Of a stretch of DNA of 64,000 bases, positions 42,556 through 50,422 are shown in pieces (the stretch's first letter is position 1; every line of letters starts with the position of its first letter). A model generated the notes under the pieces. The model did not search any database, had not been told where the DNA came from, and worked only from the letters and a program-made list of their open reading frames with translations. Origin of the DNA: Microbacterium sp. LWO14-1.2 (GTDB taxonomy: Bacteria; Actinomycetota; Actinomycetes; Actinomycetales; Microbacteriaceae); NCBI RefSeq assembly GCF_038397715.1, contig NZ_CP151633.1, positions 2,480,001 through 2,544,000 on the forward strand, in the 5' to 3' direction. The translations under genes and the position numbers were made by a program.

Positions 42556-43248
42556 ATGCGCCTGAACGACCTCGGTATCGTCCACACGAACATCGAGCGA
42601 CCCGATCCTGACGACGTCGAGCGGATCTCCCAGTTCGGCGTCGCCACCATTCATGAGGCGATGGGCAGGGTCGGGCTTCTCCGCCCCTACATCCGTCCGG
42701 TATATCCCGAAGCGAAGCTGTGCGGCGTCGCGGTGACCGTGCTCCTGCAGCCAGGTGACAACTGGATGTTCCACGTCGCGGCGGAGCATGTGAGCGCGGG
42801 TGATGTCCTCGTCGCGGGCTGTACGACGGAGAGCGAGGACGGCTTCTTCGGCGAGCTGCTCGCAACCTCGCTCACCGCGCGCGGGTGCAAGGGGCTCGTG
42901 ATCGACGGCGGAGTTCGAGACGTCGCCGACCTTGAGCGGATGAACTTCCCCGTGTTCTCGCGGGCGATCCACTCCAAGGGGACGGTCAAGGCGACGCTCG
43001 GCTCGGTGAACGTCCCGGTGGTGGTCGCCAATGCCCTGGTCAACCCGGGTGATGTCGTCGTGGCCGACGTCGACGGCGTCGTCGTGGTGCCGCGCGCGCT
43101 GGTCGGAGCGGTCGCCGACGCGAGCCGCGCACGCGAGGACAACGAAGAGGCCAAGCGCGAGAAGTTCCGCGAGGGCATGCTCGGCCTCGACATCTACGGC
43201 ATGCGCGAGAAGCTCGCCGCCGCCGGCCTCGAGTACCGGGAGGACTGA
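42556..43248 (+). CDS. ligK: 4-carboxy-4-hydroxy-2-oxoadipate aldolase
   Basis: RraA-fold class II aldolase of 230 residues, cleaving 4-carboxy-4-hydroxy-2-oxoadipate to pyruvate and oxaloacetate, the last step of the 4,5-cleavage pathway. Motifs of the HMG/CHA aldolase group: GVATIHEAMGRVG, CGVAVTVLLQPGDNWMFHVAAEHVSAGDVLV, and GLVIDGGVRDVADLERMNFPVFSRAI with the catalytic Arg and metal Asp (DGGVRD). The C-terminal KFREGMLGLDIYGMREKLAAAGLEY distinguishes aldolases from RraA itself. Ten bases after ligJ. Confidence 0.93.
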   Translation: MRLNDLGIVHTNIERPDPDDVERISQFGVATIHEAMGRVGLLRPYIRPVYPEAKLCGVAVTVLLQPGDNWMFHVAAEHVSAGDVLVAGCTTESEDGFFGELLATSLTARGCKGLVIDGGVRDVADLERMNFPVFSRAIHSKGTVKATLGSVNVPVVVANALVNPGDVVVADVDGVVVVPRALVGAVADASRAREDNEEAKREKFREGMLGLDIYGMREKLAAAGLEYRED

Positions 43249-43249
43249 C

Positions 43250-44185
43250 GTGTCGCACGGAGACACGAGCGGCGGCTTCGAGAAGACCGCCGGATGGCTG
43301 GACTGGTACGACGGCCCCAGCACGCCGATGTTCCAGGTGCCGGAGGGTGCGGTGGACGCGCATTGCCATGTGTTCGGGCCGGGGGCTGAGTTCCCCTACG
43401 CGCCGGAACGCAAGTACACACCGTGCGATGCGTCGGCGGAGCAGCTGTTCGCCCTGCGGGACCACCTCGGCTTCGACCGCAACGTGATCGTGCAGGCCAC
43501 CTGCCACGGCGCCGACAACAGCGCACTCCTCGATGCCCTCCGCCGCAGCGAGGGCCGCGCCCGGGGCGTCGCGACCGTGCGGCGCGATGTGACCGACGAA
43601 GAGCTCGCCGAGCTGCACGAGGCGGGTGTGCGCGGCGTGCGCTTCAACTTCGTCAAGCGCCTGGTCGACCGGGTGCCGACCGACTCGCTCGAAGACATCG
43701 TCGCGAAGGTCGCGCCGCTCGGCTGGCACGTCGTGATCTACTTCGAAGCCGACGACCTCCCCGAGCTGTACGACTTCTTCTCCGGCATCCCGACGGATAT
43801 CGTCGTCGACCACATGGGTCGCCCCGATGTCTCGAAGGATCCGGACGGCCCGGAGTTCGAGCTGTTCCTGAGCTTCCTGCGCGAGAACCCCCGCGTGTGG
43901 ACCAAGGTGTCGTGCCCCGAGCGGCTCAGCATCGACGGTCCACGCGCTCTGCACGGCGAGCAGCACGCGTACACCGACGTCGTGCCCTTCGCCCGTCGCG
44001 TGGTCGAGGAGTTCCCCGACCGCGTGCTGTGGGGCACCGACTGGCCCCACCCCAATCTCAAGGACCACATGCCCGACGACGGGCTCCTGGTCGACTACAT
44101 CCCGCAGATCGCCCCGACCGCCGACCTGCAGCGGCAGCTGCTCGTCGACAACCCGCGGCGGCTGTACTGGCCAGAAGGAGAATGA
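43250..44185 (+). CDS. ligI: 2-pyrone-4,6-dicarboxylate hydrolase
   Basis: Metal-assisted hydrolase of 311 residues opening 2-pyrone-4,6-dicarboxylate to 4-oxalomesaconate. Amidohydrolase signature: GAVDAHCHVFGPGAEFPYAPERKYTP with H-x-H, VIVQATCHGADNSALLDAL, GVRGVRFNFVKRLVD, VVDHMGRPDVSKDP and RVLWGTDWPHPNLKDHMPDDG, all typical of LigI. GTG at 43250 is one base past the ligK stop; an ATG further in would delete the Trp-rich N-terminus GWLDWYDGPSTP. Confidence 0.95.
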   Translation: MSHGDTSGGFEKTAGWLDWYDGPSTPMFQVPEGAVDAHCHVFGPGAEFPYAPERKYTPCDASAEQLFALRDHLGFDRNVIVQATCHGADNSALLDALRRSEGRARGVATVRRDVTDEELAELHEAGVRGVRFNFVKRLVDRVPTDSLEDIVAKVAPLGWHVVIYFEADDLPELYDFFSGIPTDIVVDHMGRPDVSKDPDGPEFELFLSFLRENPRVWTKVSCPERLSIDGPRALHGEQHAYTDVVPFARRVVEEFPDRVLWGTDWPHPNLKDHMPDDGLLVDYIPQIAPTADLQRQLLVDNPRRLYWPEGE

Positions 44186-44187
44186 CC

Positions 44188-45591
44188 ATGGCACTCGACA
44201 AGCCGTACAAGGACGTCCCCGGCACGACGATCTACGACGCCGAGCAGGCGCGCAAGGGATACCACCTCAACCAGTTCTCGATGTCGCTGATGAAGCCCGA
44301 GAACCGGGAGCGGTTCCTCGCGGATCAGGAGGCGTACCTCGACGAGTGGCCGCTGAACCCGGTGCAGCGCCAGGCGGTGCTCGACATGGACCTTAACACC
44401 ATGATCGCCGAGGGAGGGAACATCTACTTCCTCAGCAAGATCGGCGCGACCCACGGACTCAGCTTCCAGCAGATGGCGGGCTCGATGACCGGGATGTCGG
44501 AGGCCGCGTACCGGGACATGATGGTCGCCGGCGGCCGTCGCCCCGAGGGCAACCGCCTGAAGGACCTCGACGGATGGACGCCCCGGTCGACCGAGAAGGC
44601 GACCGCCGTCCGGCCGGACGCCCCCGCCCGCTACACCTCGGCGCTGTTCACGTCGCACGTCCCGGCGATCGGTGCGGCGATGGATCTCGGCAAGACGGAG
44701 GAGCCGTACTGGAAGAAGGTCTTCGACGGCTACCGGTGGACCCGCACATGGGCGAAGGAGAACACCCCCGATGTCGTGATCCTCGTGTACAACGACCACG
44801 CCACGGCCTTCGACGCCTCGATCATCCCCACCTTCGTCCTCGGCACGGGTGACGAGTACCCGGTCGCCGACGAGGGTTATGGTCCTCGTCCCGTTCCGGA
44901 TGTGAAGGGCTACCCGGAGTTCGCCGCGCACCTCGCGCAGTCGATCATCCAGGACGACTTCGACCTCACCCTCGTCAACGAGATGGTCGTCGACCACGGC
45001 CTGACCGTGCCGCTGTCCCTCGTGTACGGCGAGGTCGAGGAGTGGCCGGTCCGAGTCATCCCGCTCGCCGTGAACGTCGTGCAGTACCCGGTGCCGTCCG
45101 GCCGACGCTGCTACGAGCTGGGCAAGGCTCTGCGCCGCGCGATCGACAAGTGGGACGGCGAAGAGCTGAACGTGCAGATCTGGGGAACCGGCGGCATGAG
45201 CCACCAGCTGCAGGGGCCGCGCGCCGGACTCATCAACAAGGAGTGGGACAACGCGTTCCTCGACCACCTGATCGCGGACCCGCTCGGACTCACGGAGTGG
45301 CCTCACATGGAGTACGTCGACGAGGCGGGCTCTGAGGGGATCGAGCTCGTCGACTGGCTCATCGCCCGCGGCGCGATGGACGACCAGTTCGGCGGCGAGG
45401 CTCCCGAGGTGGGCCACCGGTTCTATCACGTCCCCGCGTCGAACACCGCGGTCGGACACCTCGTCCTGTCGAACCCGGTCCGCACGCCCGCCCTCGCCGA
45501 AGACGACGCCGATGCGGCCGTGCCGACGCGCAGCTCCGCGCCCGAGGGCTCGAGCGAGCCCGAGGCGACGGCAGCGCTGTCGAACGCCTGA
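44188..45591 (+). CDS. ligAB: protocatechuate 4,5-dioxygenase, alpha-beta fusion (LigA-LigB order)
   Basis: Fe(II) extradiol dioxygenase opening protocatechuate to 4-carboxy-2-hydroxymuconate-6-semialdehyde. The 467 residues are a fusion: 1-120 is the small LigA-like subunit (ERFLADQEAYLDEWPLNPVQRQAVLDMD; EGGNIYFLSKIGATHGLS), and 145-440 is the catalytic LigB subunit (LFTSHVPAIGAAMD with an Fe-ligand His; VILVYNDHATAFD with the second His; PVPSGRRCYELGKALR; WGTGGMSHQLQGPRAGLINKEWD). All active-site motifs are intact. The order LigA-LigB is opposite to that of gallate dioxygenases such as DesB/GalA. ATG at 44188 has GGAG at the right spacing; 44182 overlaps the ligI stop. The last 30 residues are a Ser/Glu/Ala-rich tail. 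Confidence 0.94.
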   Translation: MALDKPYKDVPGTTIYDAEQARKGYHLNQFSMSLMKPENRERFLADQEAYLDEWPLNPVQRQAVLDMDLNTMIAEGGNIYFLSKIGATHGLSFQQMAGSMTGMSEAAYRDMMVAGGRRPEGNRLKDLDGWTPRSTEKATAVRPDAPARYTSALFTSHVPAIGAAMDLGKTEEPYWKKVFDGYRWTRTWAKENTPDVVILVYNDHATAFDASIIPTFVLGTGDEYPVADEGYGPRPVPDVKGYPEFAAHLAQSIIQDDFDLTLVNEMVVDHGLTVPLSLVYGEVEEWPVRVIPLAVNVVQYPVPSGRRCYELGKALRRAIDKWDGEELNVQIWGTGGMSHQLQGPRAGLINKEWDNAFLDHLIADPLGLTEWPHMEYVDEAGSEGIELVDWLIARGAMDDQFGGEAPEVGHRFYHVPASNTAVGHLVLSNPVRTPALAEDDADAAVPTRSSAPEGSSEPEATAALSNA

Positions 45592-45624
45592 CGTCCTGAA
45601 CCGGAGCCCCGGGAGGAAACCCGC

Positions 45625-46578
45625 ATGACAGACAAGATCCGAATCGCGGTTGTCGGCGCCAACGGCGCCTTCGGCATGAAGCACCTCGACGGCCTCGCGA
45701 ACATCGAGGACGCGGAGGTGACGGTCGTCAGCGCGACTTCGCAGGAGAAGGCGGATGCCGTCGCCGCGCAGTACGGCGTCGCGACCGCCGTCGTGGGGCT
45801 GGATGCCGTGTTCGAGCGCGACGACGTGGACGCCGTGATCCTCGCGACTCCCACCGGACTGCACGCCGCACAGACCCAGGCGGTGCTCGCGGCCGGCAAG
45901 CACGTGCAGGTCGAGATCCCGCTCGCGGACTCGCTGGCCGACGCCGAGGCCACCCTCGCCGTGGCCGAGGCCTCGGACCGCGTCGCAATGGTCGGCCACA
46001 CGCGGCGGTTCAACCCCTCCCACCAGCTGGTGCACGAGCGCATCGCCGCCGGCGAGTTCGCCGTGCAGCAGATGGACGTGCAGACGTACTTCTTCCGCCG
46101 CACGAACACGAACGCCAAGGGCGAGGCGCGCTCGTGGACCGACCACCTCCTCTGGCATCACGCGGCCCACACCGTCGACCTCTTCGCTTACCAGGCGGGG
46201 CGCATCGTGCAGGCGCACGCGATCCAGGGCCCGATCCACCCCGAGCTCGGCATCGCGATGGACATGTCGATCCAGCTGAAGAGCGAGACCGGGGCAATCT
46301 GCACGCTGTCGCTGTCGTTCAACAACGACGGGCCCTTCGGCACGTTCTTCCGCTACATCGGAGACACCGCCACGTACGTCGCCCGCTACGACGACCTCTA
46401 CGACGGCAGGGATCAGCAGATCGACGTGTCGCAGGTGGCCGTGAGCTTCAACGGCATCGAGCTGCAGGACCGCGAGTTCGTCGCCGCGATCCGCGAAGGA
46501 CGCGAGCCGAACTCGTCGCTGCGTCAGGTCATCGACTGCTACCGCGTGCTCGGCGCGCTGGAGGAGCAGCTCGCGTGA
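45625..46578 (+). CDS. ligC: 4-carboxy-2-hydroxymuconate-6-semialdehyde dehydrogenase
   Basis: Gfo/Idh/MocA-family NADP-dependent dehydrogenase of 317 residues, oxidising the hemiacetal of the ring-cleavage product to 2-pyrone-4,6-dicarboxylate. N-terminal Rossmann IAVVGANGAFGMKHLDGL, ATPTGLHAAQTQAVLAAGKHVQVEIP with the EKP-like motif read as EIP, then GHTRRFNPSHQLVHERIAAGEF, LLWHHAAHTVDLFAYQAG and the C-terminal SSLRQVIDCYRVLGALE. This pattern and the position after ligAB identify LigC. ATG at 45625 follows GGGAGGAAAC. Confidence 0.92.
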   Translation: MTDKIRIAVVGANGAFGMKHLDGLANIEDAEVTVVSATSQEKADAVAAQYGVATAVVGLDAVFERDDVDAVILATPTGLHAAQTQAVLAAGKHVQVEIPLADSLADAEATLAVAEASDRVAMVGHTRRFNPSHQLVHERIAAGEFAVQQMDVQTYFFRRTNTNAKGEARSWTDHLLWHHAAHTVDLFAYQAGRIVQAHAIQGPIHPELGIAMDMSIQLKSETGAICTLSLSFNNDGPFGTFFRYIGDTATYVARYDDLYDGRDQQIDVSQVAVSFNGIELQDREFVAAIREGREPNSSLRQVIDCYRVLGALEEQLA

Positions 46579-47546
46579 TCCTGCCCCGCATCGGCCTCGG
46601 CTGCATGTCGCTGAGCCACGCCTACGGAGTGCCCCCGTCGGACGCGGACGGCCTGGCTCTGCTGTGTGCGGCGCTCGACGCGGGAGTGGGGATGCTCGAC
46701 ACCGCGACCCTGTACGGCGGCGGTCGCAACGAGGAGCTCGTCGGGAGGGCGGTCGCCGGTCGGCGCGACGAGGTGCTGCTCGCGAGCAAGGGCGGGATGG
46801 CGCTCGTTGACGGCGTGCGCACGATCGACGGACGCCCCGACACCCTGCGCACCCAGGTCGACGAATCGCTGCGTCGCCTCGGCGTGGACCGCATCGACCT
46901 CTACTATCTGCACCGCTGGGACCGCTCGGTGCCGATCGGCGAGAGCGTCGGCGCGCTGGCGGAGCTCGTCGATGACGGCAGGATCGGCGCGATCGGGCTC
47001 TCGGAGGTGTCGGTCGCGCGTCTTCGAGAGGCGCAGCGGACTGCTCCGATCGCCGCCGTGCAGAACGAGTACTCGCTCTGGAGTCGGAACCCCGAACTCG
47101 GCATGCTCGACGCCACCCGCGAGTCCGGCGTGGCGTTCGTCGCCTTCTCGCCCGTCGCCCGCGGCTTCCTGAGCCGCGGGGTGTCGGACCCGGCGCACCT
47201 GGCGTCGAACGACATCCGTCGCTCCATGCCCCGCTTCCAGCCCGAGCACTGGCCCATCAACGCCGCGCTGCTTCCGGACTGGCACGCGCTCGCCGACGAG
47301 GCCGGGTGCACTCCCGCGCAGCTCGCCCTCGCGTGGGTGCTCTCGCGCGGAGAGCACGTCGTCGCGATCCCCGGCACGACGGATCCGACGCATCTGCGCG
47401 AGGATCTCGCCGCCGTCGACGTCGAGGTGCCGCCGGAGATCCTGCGCAGGGCGGGACGGCTCATCGGCACCGACACCGTCTCCGGACCGCGGTACGCGCC
47501 GGGTCCCGCTGCGGACGTCGACACCGAGACCTTCGAGGCCGCATGA
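46575..47546 (+). CDS. aldo/keto reductase
   Basis: NADPH-dependent reductase of 323 residues, AKR barrel. Tetrad residues are visible: D in GMLDTATLYGGG with the Tyr, K in LLASKGGM, and H in YYLHRWD. The cofactor region SPVARGFLSRG and GCTPAQLALAWVLSRGEHVVAIPGTTDPTHLREDLAA is typical. GTG at 46575 overlaps the ligC stop. Its role in the ring-cleavage operon is not obvious: it might detoxify the semialdehyde product or act on a related methoxylated aldehyde such as vanillin. Confidence 0.87.
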   Translation: MILPRIGLGCMSLSHAYGVPPSDADGLALLCAALDAGVGMLDTATLYGGGRNEELVGRAVAGRRDEVLLASKGGMALVDGVRTIDGRPDTLRTQVDESLRRLGVDRIDLYYLHRWDRSVPIGESVGALAELVDDGRIGAIGLSEVSVARLREAQRTAPIAAVQNEYSLWSRNPELGMLDATRESGVAFVAFSPVARGFLSRGVSDPAHLASNDIRRSMPRFQPEHWPINAALLPDWHALADEAGCTPAQLALAWVLSRGEHVVAIPGTTDPTHLREDLAAVDVEVPPEILRRAGRLIGTDTVSGPRYAPGPAADVDTETFEAA

Positions 47547-48250
47547 GAGCCGTGTCGTCGATGGCCACCCGGCATCTGCTCGCCGATCTCACGGTCGCCG
47601 CGGCCGAGGTGGGTCTCCCGCGCGTGCACATCGAGTCGACGGGAGGGGTCGAGGCCGCCCGACGCGTCGCCGAGGGCGAGGGATTCGACCTCGTCTTCCT
47701 CGCCGCCGGAGCCCTTTCCGCCCTCGCCGCCCAGGGGCATGTCGACGACGACTCGCTCACACCGCTCGTGATCTCGCAGGTGGCGGTCGCCGTGACCGCA
47801 GGCGGCGCCGGTCGAGCCGAGCGGCCGGACGAAGCCGCCTTCGCGGATGCGGCCGGCGTGCGCGACGCGCTGCGCTCAGCGGCGAGGGTCGGGTACTCGA
47901 CAGGGCCGAGCGGTACGGCGCTGCTCGAGATGATCCGGGCATGGGGTCTCACGGATGCCGTCGGCCCCAAGCTCCTGCAGGCCCACCCCGGCGTGCCGGT
48001 GGCGCAGCTGCTGGCGCAGGGATCTGTCGATCTGGGCTTCCAGCAGCTCAGCGAGCTCGTGGGCCAGCCGGGCATCCGGGTGACCGGGGTGCTCCCCGAC
48101 GACTGCGCGATCGACACCGTGTTCTCGGGTGCCGTCTCGCGGAGCTCTAATGATCCGGGGGCGGCCCGTGCGGTCCTCGAGTTCTTCGCCTCGCCGGAGG
48201 CCTCGGCGATCGCGATCGCGCACAGCTTCCACGCGGCATCCGCCTCGTGA
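47543..48250 (+). CDS. ModA/PBP2-fold protein without signal peptide
   Basis: 235-residue protein with the type-2 binding-protein fold of ModA: a first lobe with MRAVSSMATRHLLADLTVAAAEVGLPRVHIESTGG, a hinge, and LLEMIRAWGLTDAVGPKLLQAHPGVPVAQLLAQGSVDLGFQQLSELVGQPGIRVTGVLPDD, ending with AVLEFFASPEASAI. Unlike transport proteins it has no signal peptide or lipobox, and no molybdate permease or ATPase lies nearby. The start overlaps the AKR stop (ATGA). Last gene of the protocatechuate operon. A cytosolic role is implied; it is a candidate for the missing 4-oxalomesaconate tautomerase or a ligand-sensing protein, both inference. Confidence 0.75.
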   Translation: MRAVSSMATRHLLADLTVAAAEVGLPRVHIESTGGVEAARRVAEGEGFDLVFLAAGALSALAAQGHVDDDSLTPLVISQVAVAVTAGGAGRAERPDEAAFADAAGVRDALRSAARVGYSTGPSGTALLEMIRAWGLTDAVGPKLLQAHPGVPVAQLLAQGSVDLGFQQLSELVGQPGIRVTGVLPDDCAIDTVFSGAVSRSSNDPGAARAVLEFFASPEASAIAIAHSFHAASAS

Positions 48251-48259
48251 CGACGCCGC

Positions 48260-48289
48260 CTGCTGCGCCGGCCGAGGCCGGCGCAGCAG
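48260..48289. terminator. bidirectional terminator between the lig operon and pobA
   Basis: Perfect 14-bp arms CTGCTGCGCCGGCC (48260-48273) and GGCCGGCGCAGCAG (48276-48289) with a 2-base loop, between the convergent ModA-like (ends 48250) and pobA (ends 48300) genes. Confidence 0.85.
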
Positions 48290-48299
48290 AGGCACCCGC

Positions 48300-49484
48300 T
48301 CAGAGACCGGCGAGCGGCCATCCCGTATACGCCTCGGCGAGGTAGGTGCGTCCGGCCTCGGACTCCACGACCGTGCGCAGTTCGCCGAGTTGGCGCAGGC
48401 GGTCGAAGTCGGTCGCGTCCGGGGCGACATGCAGCAGGCTCGTCATCCACCACGAGAACTGCTGCGCTTTCCAGATGCGCTGTCGCGCGGTCTCGGGGAA
48501 CGCCTCGATGAGACGGGAGTCGTTCTCGAGAAGCAGGGCGCGGAGCGCCTTCGCGAGGATGACCACGTCGGCGACCGCGAGGTTCATGCCCTTCGCCCCG
48601 CTGGGCGGCACGGTGTGGGCGGCGTCGCCGATGAGGGCGACGCGCCCCCTCAGCAGGTGGTGTGCCACGAAGCTGCGGAACCGCAGGATGTCGCGCTGGA
48701 AGATGCGGCCCTCGATGAGGGTGGTGCCGGGCACCCGCTTCTGCAGCTCCTCCCACAGCTGCGCTTCGCTGTAGGCCATGGGGTCGTCGTCGGGATCGCA
48801 CTGGAAGTACATGCGCTGCACCGTGTCGCTGCGCTGGCTGATGAGCGCGAAGCCGTCGGGGGAGTTGGAGTAGATCAGCTCGTCCGCGCTCGGCGGTGCC
48901 TCGCAGAGAATGCCGAACCAGGCGAACGGGTACTCGCGGAAGTATCCGCCCGAGCGCGAGCCGGTGACGGCTGCGCGTGCGACGCTGCGCGAGCCATCCG
49001 CGCCCACGACGAAATCGGCCTCGATCTCGAACCGCTCGCCGGCCGCGTCCGTGGCGACGACACGAGGGCGGTCGCCCTCGGCATCCTCCACCGACTTCGC
49101 CGTGACCCCGAAGCGGAGGTCCTGACCGTCGGCGAGGCGCGCGGCGATGAGGTCCTTCAGTGCCTCGTGCTGCGGATACAGCCATACGGCACGTCCGGTC
49201 AGCCCCGCGAAGTCGATGCGGTGTCCTTCGCCCGCGAAGCGGAGCTCGATGCCCTCGTGACGGTGCCCCTCGGCGCGCGCCCGCGTCGAGGCGCCGGTCT
49301 GCTCGAAAAGCTCGACAGTGCCCTGCTCGAGGATCCCCGCGCGAATGGTCGACTCGATCTCCTCGCGGGTGCGGGAATCGATGACGATCGACTCGATCCC
49401 GGCGCTCGAGAGCAGGTGCGAGAGAAGGAGGCCTGCGGGGCCTGCGCCGATGATGGCGACCCGGGTGCGGCTGGGAGCGGGCAT
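48300..49484 (-). CDS. pobA: 4-hydroxybenzoate 3-monooxygenase
   Basis: Class A flavoprotein hydroxylase of 394 residues, turning 4-hydroxybenzoate into protocatechuate with NAD(P)H and O2. FAD motif VAIIGAGPAGLLLSHLLSSAG near residue 9, SIVIDSRTREEIESTIRAGILEQGTVELF which is the PobA signature, the DG motif VVGADGSRS near 155, and GRVALIGDAAHTVPPSGAKGMNLAVADVVIL near 280 (GD motif). Length agrees with PobA. It feeds the divergent-origin lig operon, and its promoter probably lies in the 3' end of the upstream IclR gene. Confidence 0.96.
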   Translation of the reverse strand: MPAPSRTRVAIIGAGPAGLLLSHLLSSAGIESIVIDSRTREEIESTIRAGILEQGTVELFEQTGASTRARAEGHRHEGIELRFAGEGHRIDFAGLTGRAVWLYPQHEALKDLIAARLADGQDLRFGVTAKSVEDAEGDRPRVVATDAAGERFEIEADFVVGADGSRSVARAAVTGSRSGGYFREYPFAWFGILCEAPPSADELIYSNSPDGFALISQRSDTVQRMYFQCDPDDDPMAYSEAQLWEELQKRVPGTTLIEGRIFQRDILRFRSFVAHHLLRGRVALIGDAAHTVPPSGAKGMNLAVADVVILAKALRALLLENDSRLIEAFPETARQRIWKAQQFSWWMTSLLHVAPDATDFDRLRQLGELRTVVESEAGRTYLAEAYTGWPLAGL

Positions 49485-49537
49485 GTCGTCTCCTCTGACG
49501 TGATTCTCGAGGCCTGCGGGCCCGTCTCAGTCTCCAA

Positions 49538-50341
49538 TCAGCGGGGCGCTACACCACCGAGATTCCCATTCAATGGGGATCCGATCGATCGCTGCCGATG
49601 AGCGCCGAGCGCGCGTTCGATGTCTCGCGCGGCTTGAATGATCGCCACCAACGGGCCTTCCGTAGGGGAGTCGCGGGGCAGGACCACCGAAAGCGCAGCG
49701 ATGACACCGCGCTCGCCGCGGATGGGCACTGCGACACCTGTGGAGACCTCTTCGACGTAACCGGGAGCGATGCTGAACCCGACACTGCGGACCTCATTGA
49801 GCTTCCTCCGCAGGTCGGAACTCTCCGTGATCGTGCTTTTCGTCAGACGCTTCATCGGTAGGCTCAGAACCCGCTCCCGAGTCGCGCGATCTGCAAACGC
49901 GAGCAGAACCAATCCCGAGGATGATGCGTGCAGGGGAAGGCGGCCGGCGATCTTGGTGATGTTCGCTCCGGACTCGGGGCTACTGAGGCGTTCCAGGAAC
50001 AGCGCCTCGTCGGCCTCCCTGACGGCGAGTTGGGTGTGCTCCCCGATCCGCGCCTGCACCCGCTCCATCGAGGGCAACGCAGCTTGACGCAGACGGAGCG
50101 CGTCGGACGACCGAGTCGCCAGCTCCCACAGGCGCACACCCACCCGCATGCCGTTGTGCTCGTCGCGTTCCAGCACACCGCTCTCGACCAGGTCGTTCAC
50201 GATGCGATGGGCGGTCGAGCTCGGGAGGCCCGCTCGACGGCCGATCTCACTGCGCGTCTGGACCGTGCGAGTGGGTGTGAACGTGTCCAAGACACGGAGT
50301 ACGCGGGCGACGACGGAATCGCCAGTCGAAGAATTCGCCAT
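49538..50341 (-). CDS. IclR-family regulator (PobR/PcaU-like)
   Basis: 267-residue IclR regulator. Winged helix: VARVLRVLDTFTPTRTVQTRSEIGRRAGLPSSTAHRIVNDLVESGVLERDEHNGMRVGVRLWELAT (about 11-77). Effector domain: TKIAGRLPLHASSSGLVLLAFAD and SIAPGYVEEVSTGVAVPIRGERGVIAALSVVLP. It is upstream of pobA in the same direction with a 53-base gap, so it likely controls pobA and perhaps the lig operon with 4-hydroxybenzoate or protocatechuate as ligand. The start at 50341 abuts a maoC remnant, so its original promoter may have been lost or replaced. Confidence 0.88.
   Translation of the reverse strand: MANSSTGDSVVARVLRVLDTFTPTRTVQTRSEIGRRAGLPSSTAHRIVNDLVESGVLERDEHNGMRVGVRLWELATRSSDALRLRQAALPSMERVQARIGEHTQLAVREADEALFLERLSSPESGANITKIAGRLPLHASSSGLVLLAFADRATRERVLSLPMKRLTKSTITESSDLRRKLNEVRSVGFSIAPGYVEEVSTGVAVPIRGERGVIAALSVVLPRDSPTEGPLVAIIQAARDIERALGAHRQRSIGSPLNGNLGGVAPR
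49561..49581. promoter_or_regulatory. IclR-type palindrome upstream of pobA
   Basis: GATTCCCATT-C-AATGGGGAT(C): 10-base arms with one mismatch around a single central base. It lies 77-97 bases upstream of the pobA start, inside the last codons of the IclR gene. Symmetry and location suit an IclR-family operator. Confidence 0.5.
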
Positions 50342-50344
50342 CAG

Positions 50345-50403
50345 CTTGATGAAGGCCTGGAATCCGATGACGAGGGAGAGCAGGAGGCGACGGTGGTGGT
50401 CAT
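50345..50403 (-). pseudogene. remnant of a second maoC-like gene
   Basis: The segment keeps the first five codons of the hydratase at 18621-19073 (MTTTVA with identical DNA GCGACGGTGGTGGTCATG) and then, after a deletion and frame change, LLLSLVIGFQAFIKL, corresponding to the internal FLSLSLVIKFWTEL. All catalytic residues are gone. Its position directly downstream of an amidohydrolase copy repeats the gene order at 18621-19986. Confidence 0.65.
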
Positions 50404-50422
50404 GGTGCTCCTTCCGACGGTG

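Noticed and set aside
44188..45591. Gallate dioxygenase (DesB/GalA)
   Set aside because: The domain order is LigA then LigB, and the catalytic part resembles protocatechuate 4,5-dioxygenase LigB; gallate activity remains possible but is not the primary call.
47543..48250. Molybdate transport binding protein
   Set aside because: No signal peptide or lipobox and no ModBC genes nearby; the fold resemblance alone does not support transport.
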